This document shows, one piece after another, positions 7,641 through 15,407 of a stretch of 64,000 bases of DNA. Position 1 is the first letter of the stretch. The number at the start of each line of letters is the position of its first letter. The stretch comes from Acinetobacter piscicola (GTDB lineage Bacteria > Pseudomonadota > Gammaproteobacteria > Pseudomonadales > Moraxellaceae), in contig NZ_CP048659.1 of NCBI RefSeq assembly GCF_015218165.1, positions 1,550,001-1,614,000 of the forward strand. Direction: 5' to 3'. A program made the translations under genes and the position numbers. Below the pieces are notes generated by a model. The model saw nothing but the letters and a program-made list of their open reading frames with translations. It searched no databases and was not told the origin of the DNA.

Positions 7641-7829
7641 ATGAAAACAAATTTAGCACATGAGCCACCTAAGCTGCAAGCGACTTATCGGGAGCGAATG
7701 ATTGATCAAAAAATCAAGCTTCTTGAAAGTGCCCTTAAAGCGAATATGGAAAATCCAAATTTAGACAATGCTGTTGGTGTTGCCAAAGCACGTTATGACC
7801 TTTTTGATTTTTTAAGAGGTGGGGCATGA
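7641..7829 (+). CDS. Small prophage protein upstream of the initiator
   Basis: A 62-residue charged helical protein (RERMIDQKIKLLESALKANM, then DNAVGVAKARYDLFDFLRGG). Start chosen at 7641 because GGAG at 7631-7634 is six bases upstream. It overlaps the replication initiator start by four bases, so the two are co-translated. No family recognised; position suggests a replication accessory role. Confidence 0.6.
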   Translation: MKTNLAHEPPKLQATYRERMIDQKIKLLESALKANMENPNLDNAVGVAKARYDLFDFLRGGA

Positions 7830-8665
7830 ATACTGCAATGAAAATTGAACCTGTCGATAATATTGACGTTCACCCAAATACAGTCAAGAGGATCGAGCGG
7901 CAAGCTATGGCAAAAAAAGAGGATGGTTATACACCTTTGCCGAATTTCGTTTGTGATGAGGGTTATTTAGCTGTGTTAAGTGGTGAAGCTATTAAATGCT
8001 TGATATTTCTTAATCGTCATATCAAGGGATTTCACAAAGAAAACAGTGCTTTTAGTGAGGCATTTATTCTGAAATTAACTGGCTTTAAAGATAAGCGTAC
8101 TGTTCGCAAGGGCATGTCAGATTTAGCTAAATATAATCTTGTAAAAATCACAAAAGATTTGGGTAAATCTACCACTTACCAAGTAACTTTTGAGTCTAGG
8201 TTATCAATTGAACTAGTAACATTAAATGATACTAGTGCATCAAAAGCGGTTACATCAAATGTACCTACACTAGTAACATTAAATGATACTGGAACTAGTA
8301 GCATCAAATGTCACTCTGTTAAAGAAATAGTAAAAGAAAATATTAAAGAAAGGGGTGCGCAAGAAAATTCAGTCGATGAAGTTTTGGAAATTTGGAAACC
8401 AAACTTACAAGATCTCAATTCTTGGCTACAACGTTCAGGATTACCAAAAATCAATCAAGCCCAAGTGGAAGAAATTTTACTTGAAGTAAATCCTTGTTAC
8501 GAAGATCGTATTCGAGATGGTTTGTTGAACAACACTCAGATGTATTCAAACTTTGTGAAGTGGATTAAGCGTGACACCAAACTCACTGAGAAACTTTTTG
8601 AACAGGCTGCTAAATCTCAACCTGTAATCCCTCAAAACTTCACTGAAGACATGGGGGACTGGTAA
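7826..8665 (+). CDS. Phage replication initiator, lambda O-like
   Basis: A 279-residue protein. Residues ~35-125 resemble the winged-helix N-terminal domain of O-type initiators (PLPNFVCDEGYLAVLSGEA; FKDKRTVRKGMSDLAKYNLV). A low-complexity middle (~130-165) is encoded by the iteron DNA. Residues ~185-255 (WLQRSGLPKI and FVKWIKRDTK) resemble DnaT-type primosomal domains that load helicase. Expected role: bind the origin inside its own gene and recruit the DnaB-like helicase encoded next, whose ATG overlaps this stop by one base. Confidence 0.75.
   Translation: MNTAMKIEPVDNIDVHPNTVKRIERQAMAKKEDGYTPLPNFVCDEGYLAVLSGEAIKCLIFLNRHIKGFHKENSAFSEAFILKLTGFKDKRTVRKGMSDLAKYNLVKITKDLGKSTTYQVTFESRLSIELVTLNDTSASKAVTSNVPTLVTLNDTGTSSIKCHSVKEIVKENIKERGAQENSVDEVLEIWKPNLQDLNSWLQRSGLPKINQAQVEEILLEVNPCYEDRIRDGLLNNTQMYSNFVKWIKRDTKLTEKLFEQAAKSQPVIPQNFTEDMGDW
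8213..8315 (+). other. Iteron cluster, probable phage replication origin
   Basis: The 21-mer beginning CTAGTAACATTAAATGATAC occurs identically at 8213 and 8270. Related copies lie at 8232 (CTAGTGCATCAAAAG), 8246 (GCGGTTACATCAAATGTAC) and 8295 (CTAGTAGCATCAAATGTCAC). The shared core is ACATNAAATG. Spacing is about 14-25 bp. As in lambda, the repeats lie in the middle of the initiator gene, between its DNA-binding and helicase-loading parts. Confidence 0.75.
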
Positions 8666-9990
8666 TGTCACATATTCACAATATCCCGATGGAACAGGCT
8701 GTTTTAACTGCATTGATGACTGTTGCTGAATCATTTGAAACTGTTGCGAATGATATTGATGTGGATTGTTTCTTTCCTGAACGTCACAAGCAAATTTTCA
8801 ACGCAATTCAAGAATTGGCACATGAAAACAAGCCATATGATTTGGTGATGGTTGAGCAGCAACTTAACCAAAAAAATGTAATCCATTTGATCGGTGGCTC
8901 TGAATACCTATTTCAAATGACCAGCGAAGCGCCTTCAAGTTTTTACAATCTTGAAACCTATGTTGCTGAACTTAGTAAATTTAAGGCACATCGTGAGGTT
9001 GAGAAGATCGGGCATAGTATTTCAGAGATTGCCAAAGATTTAACAATCTCTGATGTGCATATTGCAGCAGAGACCATTCTTGATGGATCAACAGCAAGTG
9101 AAAAAGCTGAGAAATCAAGTTTTACTTTTGAGGAAGCTTTGATTTTGTCGGGTAAGCAACTGATCGAAAAAGCAGAAGCAAAGGCAAGCAAAACATTCTC
9201 AGGTGTGCAGTTCAATTTGAAATCTGTTGATGATTTGGTGGGTACGATTCAGAAAGGTCATTTTTGTGTCATTGGTGGCAGACCAGGATCAGGTAAATCT
9301 ACTTTGGCTCAAATGCTGACGATCCAAACAGCGTTGCGCTATCAAGAATCGGTCTTAGTGGTATCGGCTGAGATGGACGTTGAGACGTTCACAAATCGCT
9401 GTATTTCGGCTTTAACCAGTATTCCGTACGACAACATCCATAACGCTGAACTTTACGATGGAATGCTTAAGGATTTCGCAGAAGCACAACATAAATTTAG
9501 CAAGTTGAAAATTCATATTGAAGATAAGCAAAAGCCAACGATTGCGGAAATTCATTCTTATGCACGTAAAGCGAGACGTAAATACAAAAAGCTTGGTTGC
9601 ATCGTAATTGATTACTTACAGCTTGTTCGTGATCCAAGCAAGAAAGATCGCTATCAAGAAGTCAGCTCAATCAGTCGTGATTTAAAAGCATTGGCAAAAG
9701 AATTTAATTGCCCAGTGATTGCTTTGGCTCAATTGAATCGTGAATCAGAAAAAGGCAAACGCCCAAAGGCTTCTGACCTAAAAGAATCAGGGCAGATTGA
9801 ACAAGACGCAGATCAGATCATTTTGGCTCACCCAATCAACGGTGAAGATGAGCTGCCAACTGGTGTGACTGAAATTATTGTGGCTAAAAATCGACATGGC
9901 AAGCGTGGCGTAGCGAGAGTTAGGGACCGCTTAGACATTTGCCGTTTTGTGTCAATTGTTGAAGGTGGAATGCAAGGAGACGCAGCGTGA
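8665..9990 (+). CDS. Replicative DNA helicase, DnaB-type
   Basis: A 441-residue hexameric-helicase homologue. The N-terminal domain (~1-110) carries DnaB-like PMEQAVLTALM and FFPERHKQIFNAI. The RecA-like core has Walker A GGRPGSGKST near residue 205, VSAEM, Walker B IVIDYLQLV, and a late AQLNRESEKGKRP motif. It unwinds DNA ahead of the phage fork. Its length fits the DnaB family. It follows the O-like initiator with a one-base overlap, so the phage brings its own helicase instead of only a loader for the host one. Confidence 0.92.
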   Translation: MSHIHNIPMEQAVLTALMTVAESFETVANDIDVDCFFPERHKQIFNAIQELAHENKPYDLVMVEQQLNQKNVIHLIGGSEYLFQMTSEAPSSFYNLETYVAELSKFKAHREVEKIGHSISEIAKDLTISDVHIAAETILDGSTASEKAEKSSFTFEEALILSGKQLIEKAEAKASKTFSGVQFNLKSVDDLVGTIQKGHFCVIGGRPGSGKSTLAQMLTIQTALRYQESVLVVSAEMDVETFTNRCISALTSIPYDNIHNAELYDGMLKDFAEAQHKFSKLKIHIEDKQKPTIAEIHSYARKARRKYKKLGCIVIDYLQLVRDPSKKDRYQEVSSISRDLKALAKEFNCPVIALAQLNRESEKGKRPKASDLKESGQIEQDADQIILAHPINGEDELPTGVTEIIVAKNRHGKRGVARVRDRLDICRFVSIVEGGMQGDAA

Positions 9991-10784
9991 AAAATATTGA
10001 ACGAATCGTTTGTTGGTTTAGTTGTGGTGCTGCATCTGCTGTTGCAACAAAAATCATGCTTCAACAAGCATCGAAGATTTTTCCAAATGTTCCCGCTGTC
10101 ATTGCGAATAGTCCGATTCAAGAAGAGCACTCAGACAATAAGCGTTTCTTTGGTGAGTGTCAGCAGTGGTTTGATCAAGAGATTATCAAAATCTTTAATC
10201 CGAAATATCCAGAAGGTCAAAACTCAATTTTTGAAGTATTTAAAAAAGGATATTTAAAAGGTGTGAATGGTGCGCCATGCACGACTCAACTGAAACGCAT
10301 CCCTCGCGGCTCATTTCAAAAAGAGGGTGACTTGCATGTTTTTGGGTACGACTTGGATGAAATTGATCGAGCGCAAGATTTTGAAGAAAGAAACCCATCT
10401 TTGAATGTGTATTTCCCGTTAATTGAATCTGATTTAACAAAAGCTGATTGCTTAGCGATGCTTCAAGACGCAGGTATTCGCATTCCAAAAATGTATGAGC
10501 TTGGGTACATGAATAATAACTGCATTGGCTGTGTGAAAGGGGGGGCAGGATATTGGAACAAGATTCGTAAAGATTTTCCTGAGACTTTTGAGCGCATGGC
10601 AATCGTTGAGCGTGAAATTGGGCATTCAATTTTAAAGAATGAAAACGGTCCTATTTTTCTTGATGAGTTGAATCCAAAAATGGGGCGATACAAAGACGAA
10701 CCAGATATTGACTGTTCTTTCAGTTGTCAGATTGCGAAAGAAGATAACGACTGGAAAGTATTGAAGTTTAAGGAAGAAGCATGA
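9987..10784 (+). CDS. PAPS-reductase-like PP-loop family protein
   Basis: A 265-residue protein of the adenine nucleotide alpha-hydrolase fold. The PP-loop is CWFSCGAASAVATK at residues ~9-22. A pair CIGCVKGGAGYWNKIRKDFP in the C-terminal half is typical of phage members of the PAPS reductase/ATP-sulfurylase-like group. Substrate unknown; phage homologues have been linked to nucleotide or DNA modification only in some systems. The GTG start overlaps the helicase stop; GGAG lies seven bases upstream. Confidence 0.75.
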   Translation: MKNIERIVCWFSCGAASAVATKIMLQQASKIFPNVPAVIANSPIQEEHSDNKRFFGECQQWFDQEIIKIFNPKYPEGQNSIFEVFKKGYLKGVNGAPCTTQLKRIPRGSFQKEGDLHVFGYDLDEIDRAQDFEERNPSLNVYFPLIESDLTKADCLAMLQDAGIRIPKMYELGYMNNNCIGCVKGGAGYWNKIRKDFPETFERMAIVEREIGHSILKNENGPIFLDELNPKMGRYKDEPDIDCSFSCQIAKEDNDWKVLKFKEEA

Positions 10785-10870
10785 AACAACTCCTAATTTT
10801 AATCGCAGTTTGCGCCCTAGTTTGGGTTAGTGGTCAGTGTGAGAACGTTATGCATGGGGGTGGGGTGTGA
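10781..10870 (+). CDS. 29-residue membrane microprotein
   Basis: Reads MKQLLILIAVCALVWVSGQC then ENVMHGGGV. One hydrophobic segment (residues 4-17) makes it a likely single-span or exported peptide. It overlaps the stop of the PP-loop gene (ATGA) and the GTG start of the next gene by four bases each, so all three are translationally coupled, which favours a real gene. Function unknown. Confidence 0.5.
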   Translation: MKQLLILIAVCALVWVSGQCENVMHGGGV

Positions 10871-11115
10871 GTGAGGCTAAAACTTTTTTTGATAATCAGT
10901 TGTATTTGCTTTTGTTTGCTTGTCATGCGACTGAGCCATTTTCAGTCAAAGATGTGCAAGAAGCAGTGTTTGATTTTCATCGTGCAACGGTTCACAAGAT
11001 GCTTCAAAACTTTGAAAAATGGAACTACTTGGAGCGTGTAACTAAAACACATTACAGGGCAACACAGTACGCAAAAGACATCATGAATGTGAACAAGGAT
11101 GAGGTGGCGCTATGA
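10867..11115 (+). CDS. Winged-helix-like small protein
   Basis: An 82-residue protein starting at GTG 10867. The pattern FSVKDVQEAVFDFHRATVHKML, then LQNFEKWNYLERVTKTHYRAT, fits a winged helix with a recognition helix and a short wing. It may regulate transcription or assist replication. It lies in a run of overlapping accessory genes between replication and the Q-like gene. Confidence 0.6.
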   Translation: MSEAKTFFDNQLYLLLFACHATEPFSVKDVQEAVFDFHRATVHKMLQNFEKWNYLERVTKTHYRATQYAKDIMNVNKDEVAL

Positions 11116-11357
11116 CAACTATAAACAACCTTATTGATCGGGTTGGTGGCATTGATACGGCAAAATCAATGCTTAAAAGAGCTAAAGCAAAGAATCTAAC
11201 AAAGATTAGCTATCAAATCATGGTTGGTAATGTGCAGTGCACCACTGGTGTATTTGTTGACGATCTCCGCACCGCCATTGCTCAGTATGACTGCATTGAT
11301 ACATGCAGTGATATTGCTAATCACATCTCGCCACTAACTAAGGTGACTGAAAGATGA
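11112..11357 (+). CDS. Small prophage protein, unknown function
   Basis: An 81-residue protein with no recognised family. An N-terminal helix LIDRVGGIDTAKSMLKRAKA precedes a beta segment ISYQIMVGNVQCTTGVFV and a C-terminal helix with two cysteines (YDCIDTC). Starts and ends overlap the neighbours by four bases. Confidence 0.55.
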   Translation: MTTINNLIDRVGGIDTAKSMLKRAKAKNLTKISYQIMVGNVQCTTGVFVDDLRTAIAQYDCIDTCSDIANHISPLTKVTER

Positions 11358-12148
11358 ATGAATTAAATTATGAAGGGAAAATATTTAAGACTAATAACTA
11401 TGGGTCTTTGATTGTTACCAAGTATATCAATGGCTCCAAGGTACACATTAAGTTCATTGATACAGGCTATGAAACAGTTGCTGATATGGGGCAGATTAAA
11501 AAAGGCAATGTTAAAGATAGATTGGTGGCAACTGTGTGGGGTGTGGGTGTTTTGGGCGATGAGCCTGCTTGCGTTAATGGCAAGACACCAAAGGAATATA
11601 TGCTATGGGGGTCAATGCTGCAACGTTGTTATGACGATAAATATCACAGTAAGCATCCTACTTACAAAGATTGCTATGTATCTGAAAAATTCAAATATTA
11701 CCCATATTTTAAAGACTGGTGCTCTGAACAAATTGGCTTCAATCAAACTGGGTGGGATCTGGATAAGGACATACTTGTGAGGGGTAATAAATCTTACAGT
11801 GAAGACACTTGTGTATTTGTCCCACAGGAGATCAATAAACTTCTTAATAGGCAAGATAAAAACCAAGATAAATATCCACTTGGGGTTTATTACGACAGTC
11901 GTGAGAATAATTTTCAGTCGAAAATTCATAATGGAAAAAAGCCCGTCAGACTTGGTAGATTTAGCACGGCAGAAGAAGCTTTCCAGGCTTATAAGCAAGC
12001 CAAAGAGGCTCAAATCAAAGCCGTAGCCAATAAATGGAAAGATCAAATTGACACAAGAGCCTATGAGGCTTTGATGGCTTATCAAGTTGAATCACAGGTT
12101 GACCCTAGAAACATTAGCCCAAATACGAAGGTGATCAACCATGGATAA
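11354..12148 (+). CDS. HNH/AP2-type phage DNA-binding protein
   Basis: A 264-residue protein with two parts. Residues ~70-165 follow the pattern of phage HNH-associated domains: WGSMLQRCYDD, a conserved Y..C.VSEKF segment, WDLDKDILVRGNKSYSEDTC and FVPQEINKLLN. Residues ~170-215 match an AP2-type DNA-binding domain (PLGVYYDSRENNFQSKI, then LGRFSTAEEAFQAYKQAKE). AP2 domains accompany homing endonucleases. The classical HNH histidines are not obvious, so nuclease activity is unproven. It lies in frame with the operon and is not inserted into a gene. Confidence 0.6.
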   Translation: MNELNYEGKIFKTNNYGSLIVTKYINGSKVHIKFIDTGYETVADMGQIKKGNVKDRLVATVWGVGVLGDEPACVNGKTPKEYMLWGSMLQRCYDDKYHSKHPTYKDCYVSEKFKYYPYFKDWCSEQIGFNQTGWDLDKDILVRGNKSYSEDTCVFVPQEINKLLNRQDKNQDKYPLGVYYDSRENNFQSKIHNGKKPVRLGRFSTAEEAFQAYKQAKEAQIKAVANKWKDQIDTRAYEALMAYQVESQVDPRNISPNTKVINHG

Positions 12149-12545
12149 ATTAACAATGGCGCATGAAATGGCTTTAAAGATAGCGGAAAGCGGTGTGAGT
12201 GTTGATATTTGCGCTGGTCTTGGGTGGCGTTATGCAGACGCAATGCAAGCTGAAGCGGATAAGCGTCAAGGCGGTGTACCTGAGGCGATTTTAAAAGCAT
12301 CGAATTCGAGCCAATTAGAATGGCAACCTGATTGGGATAAGATTCCTGATGGTTTTGATTGGTGGGCTATGGATAAGAAAGGTAAGGCACATTGCTTTGA
12401 TAGAGAGCCAGTGATTGATTCGCCAGAATGGGTGGTGGTTGGATCCAATGGTAATTATCAATCATCATTAACTTTCAACTATCAAGACGACTGGCGCGAT
12501 TCATTAAGAAAACGCCCTGAAATGGAGGTGGAGCGGAATGGATAA
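12141..12545 (+). CDS. Prophage accessory protein, unknown function
   Basis: A 134-residue acidic protein. An N-terminal helix (MAHEMALKIAESGVSVDICAGLGWRYADAMQAE, residues 6-38) is typical of short phage proteins encoded just before Q. The C-terminal half is tryptophan-rich (WQPDWDKIPDGFDWWAMD), resembling small domains that recur in Acinetobacter and Pseudomonas phage accessory genes. No activity can be assigned. Confidence 0.55.
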   Translation: MDKLTMAHEMALKIAESGVSVDICAGLGWRYADAMQAEADKRQGGVPEAILKASNSSQLEWQPDWDKIPDGFDWWAMDKKGKAHCFDREPVIDSPEWVVVGSNGNYQSSLTFNYQDDWRDSLRKRPEMEVERNG

Positions 12546-12831
12546 ACCAAAAACATATAACGAGTGGTTGTCGTCACTTCAGGGTTTTGATGCTATGCGT
12601 CATGCAAATTGCTGCCGAATTTCTTATGAAGCAGGGCAGAAATCAAGACAGGCTGAGATTGATCGGCTTGAAGAATGGAATTCAAATCAAGCTCAAAGCA
12701 TTAAAACTTATCAAAGCGAAGATAAGGATCTAAAAGCTTTGCTTCAAAAATTGATTGATGATGAGTACACAACCATGCGCCCAAGTATGGCTTATGAAAT
12801 TCAAAAAGCCCTGCGAGGTAAGCATGATTAA
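12538..12831 (+). CDS. Small coiled-coil prophage protein
   Basis: A 97-residue protein. The N-terminal part (TYNEWLSSLQGFDAMRHANC) is followed by a long helix, AEIDRLEEWNSNQAQSIKTY, that probably forms a coiled coil. The start overlaps the previous stop by eight bases. Function unknown. Confidence 0.55.
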   Translation: MDKPKTYNEWLSSLQGFDAMRHANCCRISYEAGQKSRQAEIDRLEEWNSNQAQSIKTYQSEDKDLKALLQKLIDDEYTTMRPSMAYEIQKALRGKHD

Positions 12832-13171
12832 GCGTATCCCTTGCGAAGCTGATCTACTCAGCACTGATCTTGAAATTTATGGTAATGCAATAACTCGTTG
12901 CCAAAATGCTGCACAGGATTGTCCTGAGGCAGGATATTGCAAATATGGTGAATGCTTTAACCAACTCTCTTATGTTGAATCGGTTGAGCGTTTAGAGGTT
13001 ATTGAAAAAGAGCTTGAGCATTACAAGAGTAAATGGTCAAAGCTGAATAGTCAGCATTTGCATTTAATCTCATGCTTAAAGCTTGCTGTGAGTGATGCTG
13101 TAAAGAATAACAACTCAGAATATGCGTTTGCATATCGTTCATGTTTGACAATGTTGGAGCGAGTGATTTGA
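12824..13171 (+). CDS. Small cysteine-containing prophage protein
   Basis: A 115-residue protein starting at ATG 12824, with GAGG six bases upstream. The N-terminal half contains six cysteines, including CQNAAQDCPEAGYCKYGECF, which could bind a metal. The C-terminal half is a long helix (VESVERLEVIEKELEHYKSK). No family recognised. It overlaps the previous gene by eight bases and the following TTG start by four. Confidence 0.55.
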   Translation: MIKRIPCEADLLSTDLEIYGNAITRCQNAAQDCPEAGYCKYGECFNQLSYVESVERLEVIEKELEHYKSKWSKLNSQHLHLISCLKLAVSDAVKNNNSEYAFAYRSCLTMLERVI

Positions 13172-13563
13172 GCAGCATATCAACCGCTGAATACAAAGCC
13201 AAGTATGCAAAACCACGCCGTAGCAAGCGCCGCATGACAGTGAAAAAAGAACGAGTAGTCAGTGAGGGTGAGGCTACGCTCGCACAGCATTTAAAGTCGT
13301 ACAACATCGAGTTTCAGGCAGAGTTTCAATTTAATCCTGAACGCAAGTGGAGGGCGGATTTTTATATTGTGGGTAGCAATGTTTTGATCGAGGTTGAAGG
13401 TGGGATTTGGAGTAGTGGGAGGCACACAAGAGGGAAAGGCTACATAGCAGATATGGAGAAATACAACTCAGCTACAGCGTTGGGTTATTCAGTGTATCGG
13501 TATAGCACTGAGCAGGTGAAAAGCGGTAAGGCGATTGATGAGATTAGACGGTTGGTGGAGTGA
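13168..13563 (+). CDS. PD-(D/E)XK-like phage nuclease (copy 1)
   Basis: A 131-residue protein. TTG at 13168 is preferred because GGAG lies eight bases upstream and TTGA overlaps the previous stop; the in-frame ATG at 13141 has no binding site. After a basic N-terminus, FNPERKWRADFYI and LIEVEGGIW give the spaced D...ExE of a restriction-endonuclease fold, followed by a helix with MEKYNSATALGYSVYRYST. Phage relatives lie just before Q and may resolve or nick recombination intermediates. A divergent paralogue is at 16404-16832. Confidence 0.6.
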   Translation: MSSISTAEYKAKYAKPRRSKRRMTVKKERVVSEGEATLAQHLKSYNIEFQAEFQFNPERKWRADFYIVGSNVLIEVEGGIWSSGRHTRGKGYIADMEKYNSATALGYSVYRYSTEQVKSGKAIDEIRRLVE

Positions 13564-13568
13564 TGGGT

Positions 13569-14057
13569 ATGAATGCAGCGGTTACGATTATGCAAGCAAC
13601 GGATTGGAAGAAGTATAGTTTCGAAGAATGGTGTCGTCAGCTTGGTGCTTGGATCAATGGTGATAATGAAACGATGGTGCGAGTTGTAAAGACTATGCCA
13701 ACAAAACGTATTACGCAGCAGCAGCGTGAAAAGCTACTCGCCATGTATATGAATGATGTAGAGCTAAAGGATCGTTTATGTGTACGCCGTAAGGGTACGT
13801 GTTGCGAGTTAGATAGTAATGAGGCGCGTGCGATTCAACGTTTGTTTTTAGATATTCAATCTATTAATGATGAGATTTTGCAAGATTGGCTATCATCTAT
13901 TTGGTCACATCATGTCTTAGGTAATTCATTACGTGAAATTGCTGTAAGTTCTGACACTACTGTTAATCAAATTCGGCAAGACATAAAGTGCGGTAAGGCA
14001 TTTATTAGAAGTCGATTCAGCCATTTTAAATTTGAAGATTTTAAAGAAACTTCTTGA
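13569..14057 (+). CDS. Q-like late antiterminator
   Basis: A 162-residue protein. The C-terminal ~45 residues (LREIAVSSDTTVNQIRQDIK) resemble a sigma region-4-type helix-turn-helix found in phage Q proteins. It is the last gene before the late region, directly upstream of an extended -10 promoter and a terminator, which is the organisation on which Q proteins act. Start 13569 has GGAG eight bases upstream; ATG 13563 is also possible. Expected role: load onto polymerase at the late promoter so that it reads through terminators into the head, tail and lysis genes. Confidence 0.7.
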   Translation: MNAAVTIMQATDWKKYSFEEWCRQLGAWINGDNETMVRVVKTMPTKRITQQQREKLLAMYMNDVELKDRLCVRRKGTCCELDSNEARAIQRLFLDIQSINDEILQDWLSSIWSHHVLGNSLREIAVSSDTTVNQIRQDIKCGKAFIRSRFSHFKFEDFKETS

Positions 14058-14084
14058 GTGTGCGCACGAGATATGGCATATTTC

Positions 14085-14154
14085 TGTTATAGTGGACGAA
14101 GTTTTAAGCAAACCACTGAAGTTTTAGAGCCTCGCATTTGCGGGGTTTTGTTTT
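14085..14154 (+). promoter_or_regulatory. Probable late promoter followed by terminator
   Basis: TGTTATAGT at 14085-14093 is an extended -10 element (TG, one base, TATAGT) without a recognisable -35 box. About 30 bases after the likely start, CCTCGCA (14130-14136) pairs with TGCGGGG (14139-14145), followed by TTTTGTTTT. Promoter then immediate terminator downstream of Q mirrors lambda pR'-tR'. Confidence 0.6.
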
Positions 14155-14168
14155 GAGTATAAAATTAT

Positions 14169-14504
14169 ATGAAAAAAATAATCTTTCTTTTAATGCTTAT
14201 TCCTTCATTTGCTCATGCAGATTATTGTGAAAAAATTGCTCAACTACATGTACTTACGGGATTTTGGAAAATTGATGGCGTGTCAAAAGAAATAGCGCTA
14301 AAAAGAGTAAAAGGTTTAGAAGTTTTATATACGGATATAAAGACGGATAAAAACCTAACGAAAGAGTTCACTGAAATAGTGGAAGATACATATAATGATG
14401 ATTATTATAAAAGTAATGAACAGGATATTTCACAATATACGTCTAATATGACTTATGAATATGCAGTTTTATTAGCGACTTGTTTGGTTGATAATCCTGA
14501 ATAA
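14169..14504 (+). CDS. Exported prophage protein, unknown function (moron)
   Basis: A 111-residue protein with a signal peptide (MKKIIFLLMLIPSFAHA, cleavage probably after AHA). The mature ~94 residues begin DYCEKIAQL, hold two cysteines that could form a disulphide, and are acidic. No family recognised. It has its own flanking terminators, so it is likely an independently expressed moron gene affecting the host envelope or periplasm. Confidence 0.65.
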   Translation: MKKIIFLLMLIPSFAHADYCEKIAQLHVLTGFWKIDGVSKEIALKRVKGLEVLYTDIKTDKNLTKEFTEIVEDTYNDDYYKSNEQDISQYTSNMTYEYAVLLATCLVDNPE

Positions 14505-14524
14505 ACTTGTAGAAACATAGTTTT

Positions 14525-14547
14525 AAGGCGCTTAGGCGTCTTTTTTA
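14525..14547 (+). terminator. Intrinsic terminator
   Basis: AGGCGC pairs with GCGTCT across a short loop, followed by TTTTTT. It closes the small exported-protein gene. Confidence 0.7.
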
Positions 14548-14605
14548 CGCCTATATTTTAAAAGGTGCATGTGCTATTCATGTGTGAATAATTGAGGATT
14601 GACTC

Positions 14606-14917
14606 ATGAAAAAGTTAGCTTCGGCAACATGGATTTGTGACGCTGTGTAATCTAATTACATAGCTATAAGCGCAAAGGGTGTGATGCGAAACTAGTCGTA
14701 TAAATCGGTTTGAATCCAATGTGATTTCGTCACACATTGAGTTAGCCTCAGAGCCTTAAATTGTGGGTGACTCCCCGACCAAAAGAGACTGAAAGACACA
14801 AAGCGTATCAATAGCTAACTTTGAGAAGCAGTAGTGTTGAGTAGCGGTAGATCAGTTGCCGAGCTGATCAGTATCGAAATTAAAGGCAGGATGTGGCAGA
14901 TTGCCATGTCCTTTTTA
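14606..14917 (+). ncRNA. Candidate structured non-coding RNA upstream of tRNA-Arg
   Basis: No substantial ORF fits here, only a 14-codon one starting at 14606. The strand shows many helices. AAAGTTAGCT (14611-14620) pairs perfectly with AGCTAACTTT (14813-14822) as a long-range closing stem. TGTAAT/ATTACA pair near 14646-14660 inside CGCT/AGCG. CAATGTG/CACATTG pair near 14730-14750. GATCAG/CTGATC form a hairpin near 14849-14868. It ends in a 10-bp hairpin with two G-U pairs (14889-14911) and TTTTT, an intrinsic terminator three bases before the tRNA. The class is not recognised; large phage RNAs such as GOLLD and ROOL also lie near tRNAs. Confidence 0.55.
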
Positions 14918-14919
14918 AT

Positions 14920-14995
14920 ACGCCATTAGCTCAGTGGATAGAGCATCCGCCTTCTAAGTGGATGGTCACAGGTTCGAATCCTGTATGGCGTGCCA
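14920..14995 (+). tRNA. tRNA-Arg (anticodon UCU)
   Basis: A complete cloverleaf with CCA encoded. Acceptor ACGCCAT pairs with ATGGCGT; D stem GCTC/GAGC; anticodon stem TCCGC/GTGGA around loop CTTCTAA, anticodon TCT; T arm ACAGG TTCGAAT CCTGT; discriminator G. It reads AGA codons. Carried inside the prophage late region, it probably supports translation of phage genes that use AGA. Confidence 0.95.
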
Positions 14996-15156
14996 TATTT
15001 TTACTCAACATAAATAAGATAAGTAGTTTTGGATAATGTAATAGTTTTGAATAGTGTATTTTTTTATAAAAAACATATACTTGTAACTACATTCTGGCTT
15101 GAATAATGTTTGTGAATAGCTTATCGTTTAATCTAATTTTTAATTAGGATTAAGAT

Positions 15157-15396
15157 ATGGGATTTCAAACTGAAGTAAAAATGAATCCACCACTAGGAAA
15201 GCAGCCTGCGCACTTGATAAGTTATTTTGCAGATAATGTTGCTTTTACGACTTATGTGAAATCTAGTCAAATTACCAATAGGGATGGTGCTATAGACAAG
15301 GATGAGGTTACTCAAATCCTTTTAGATAAACACCCAATTGGAACTGAAATACTTTTTTATAGTGTTTCAGATATTGGATTACAAGATGTGCTTTAG
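15157..15396 (+). CDS. Small prophage protein, unknown function
   Basis: A 79-residue soluble protein with no recognised family. It contains PLGKQPAHLISYFADNVAF and a middle segment NRDGAIDKDEVTQILLDKHP. The DGAIDKDEV piece superficially resembles an EF-hand loop but is not complete. It is a stand-alone gene between tRNA-Arg and a terminator, with AGGA upstream of the ATG. Confidence 0.55.
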   Translation: MGFQTEVKMNPPLGKQPAHLISYFADNVAFTTYVKSSQITNRDGAIDKDEVTQILLDKHPIGTEILFYSVSDIGLQDVL

Positions 15397-15407
15397 TTAA
15401 ATATATC

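Noticed and set aside
14690..14730. GGTTTGAATCC resembling a tRNA T-arm in the structured RNA region
   Set aside because: The flanking bases do not form acceptor, D and anticodon stems, so it is not a tRNA.
14920..14995. tRNA-Arg as the prophage attachment site
   Set aside because: It lies in the interior of the prophage, between early and late genes, with intact phage genes on both sides.
15292..15320. EF-hand-like DGAIDKDEV in the small protein at 15157
   Set aside because: Too short; loop positions and flanking helices do not fit a calcium-binding EF-hand.
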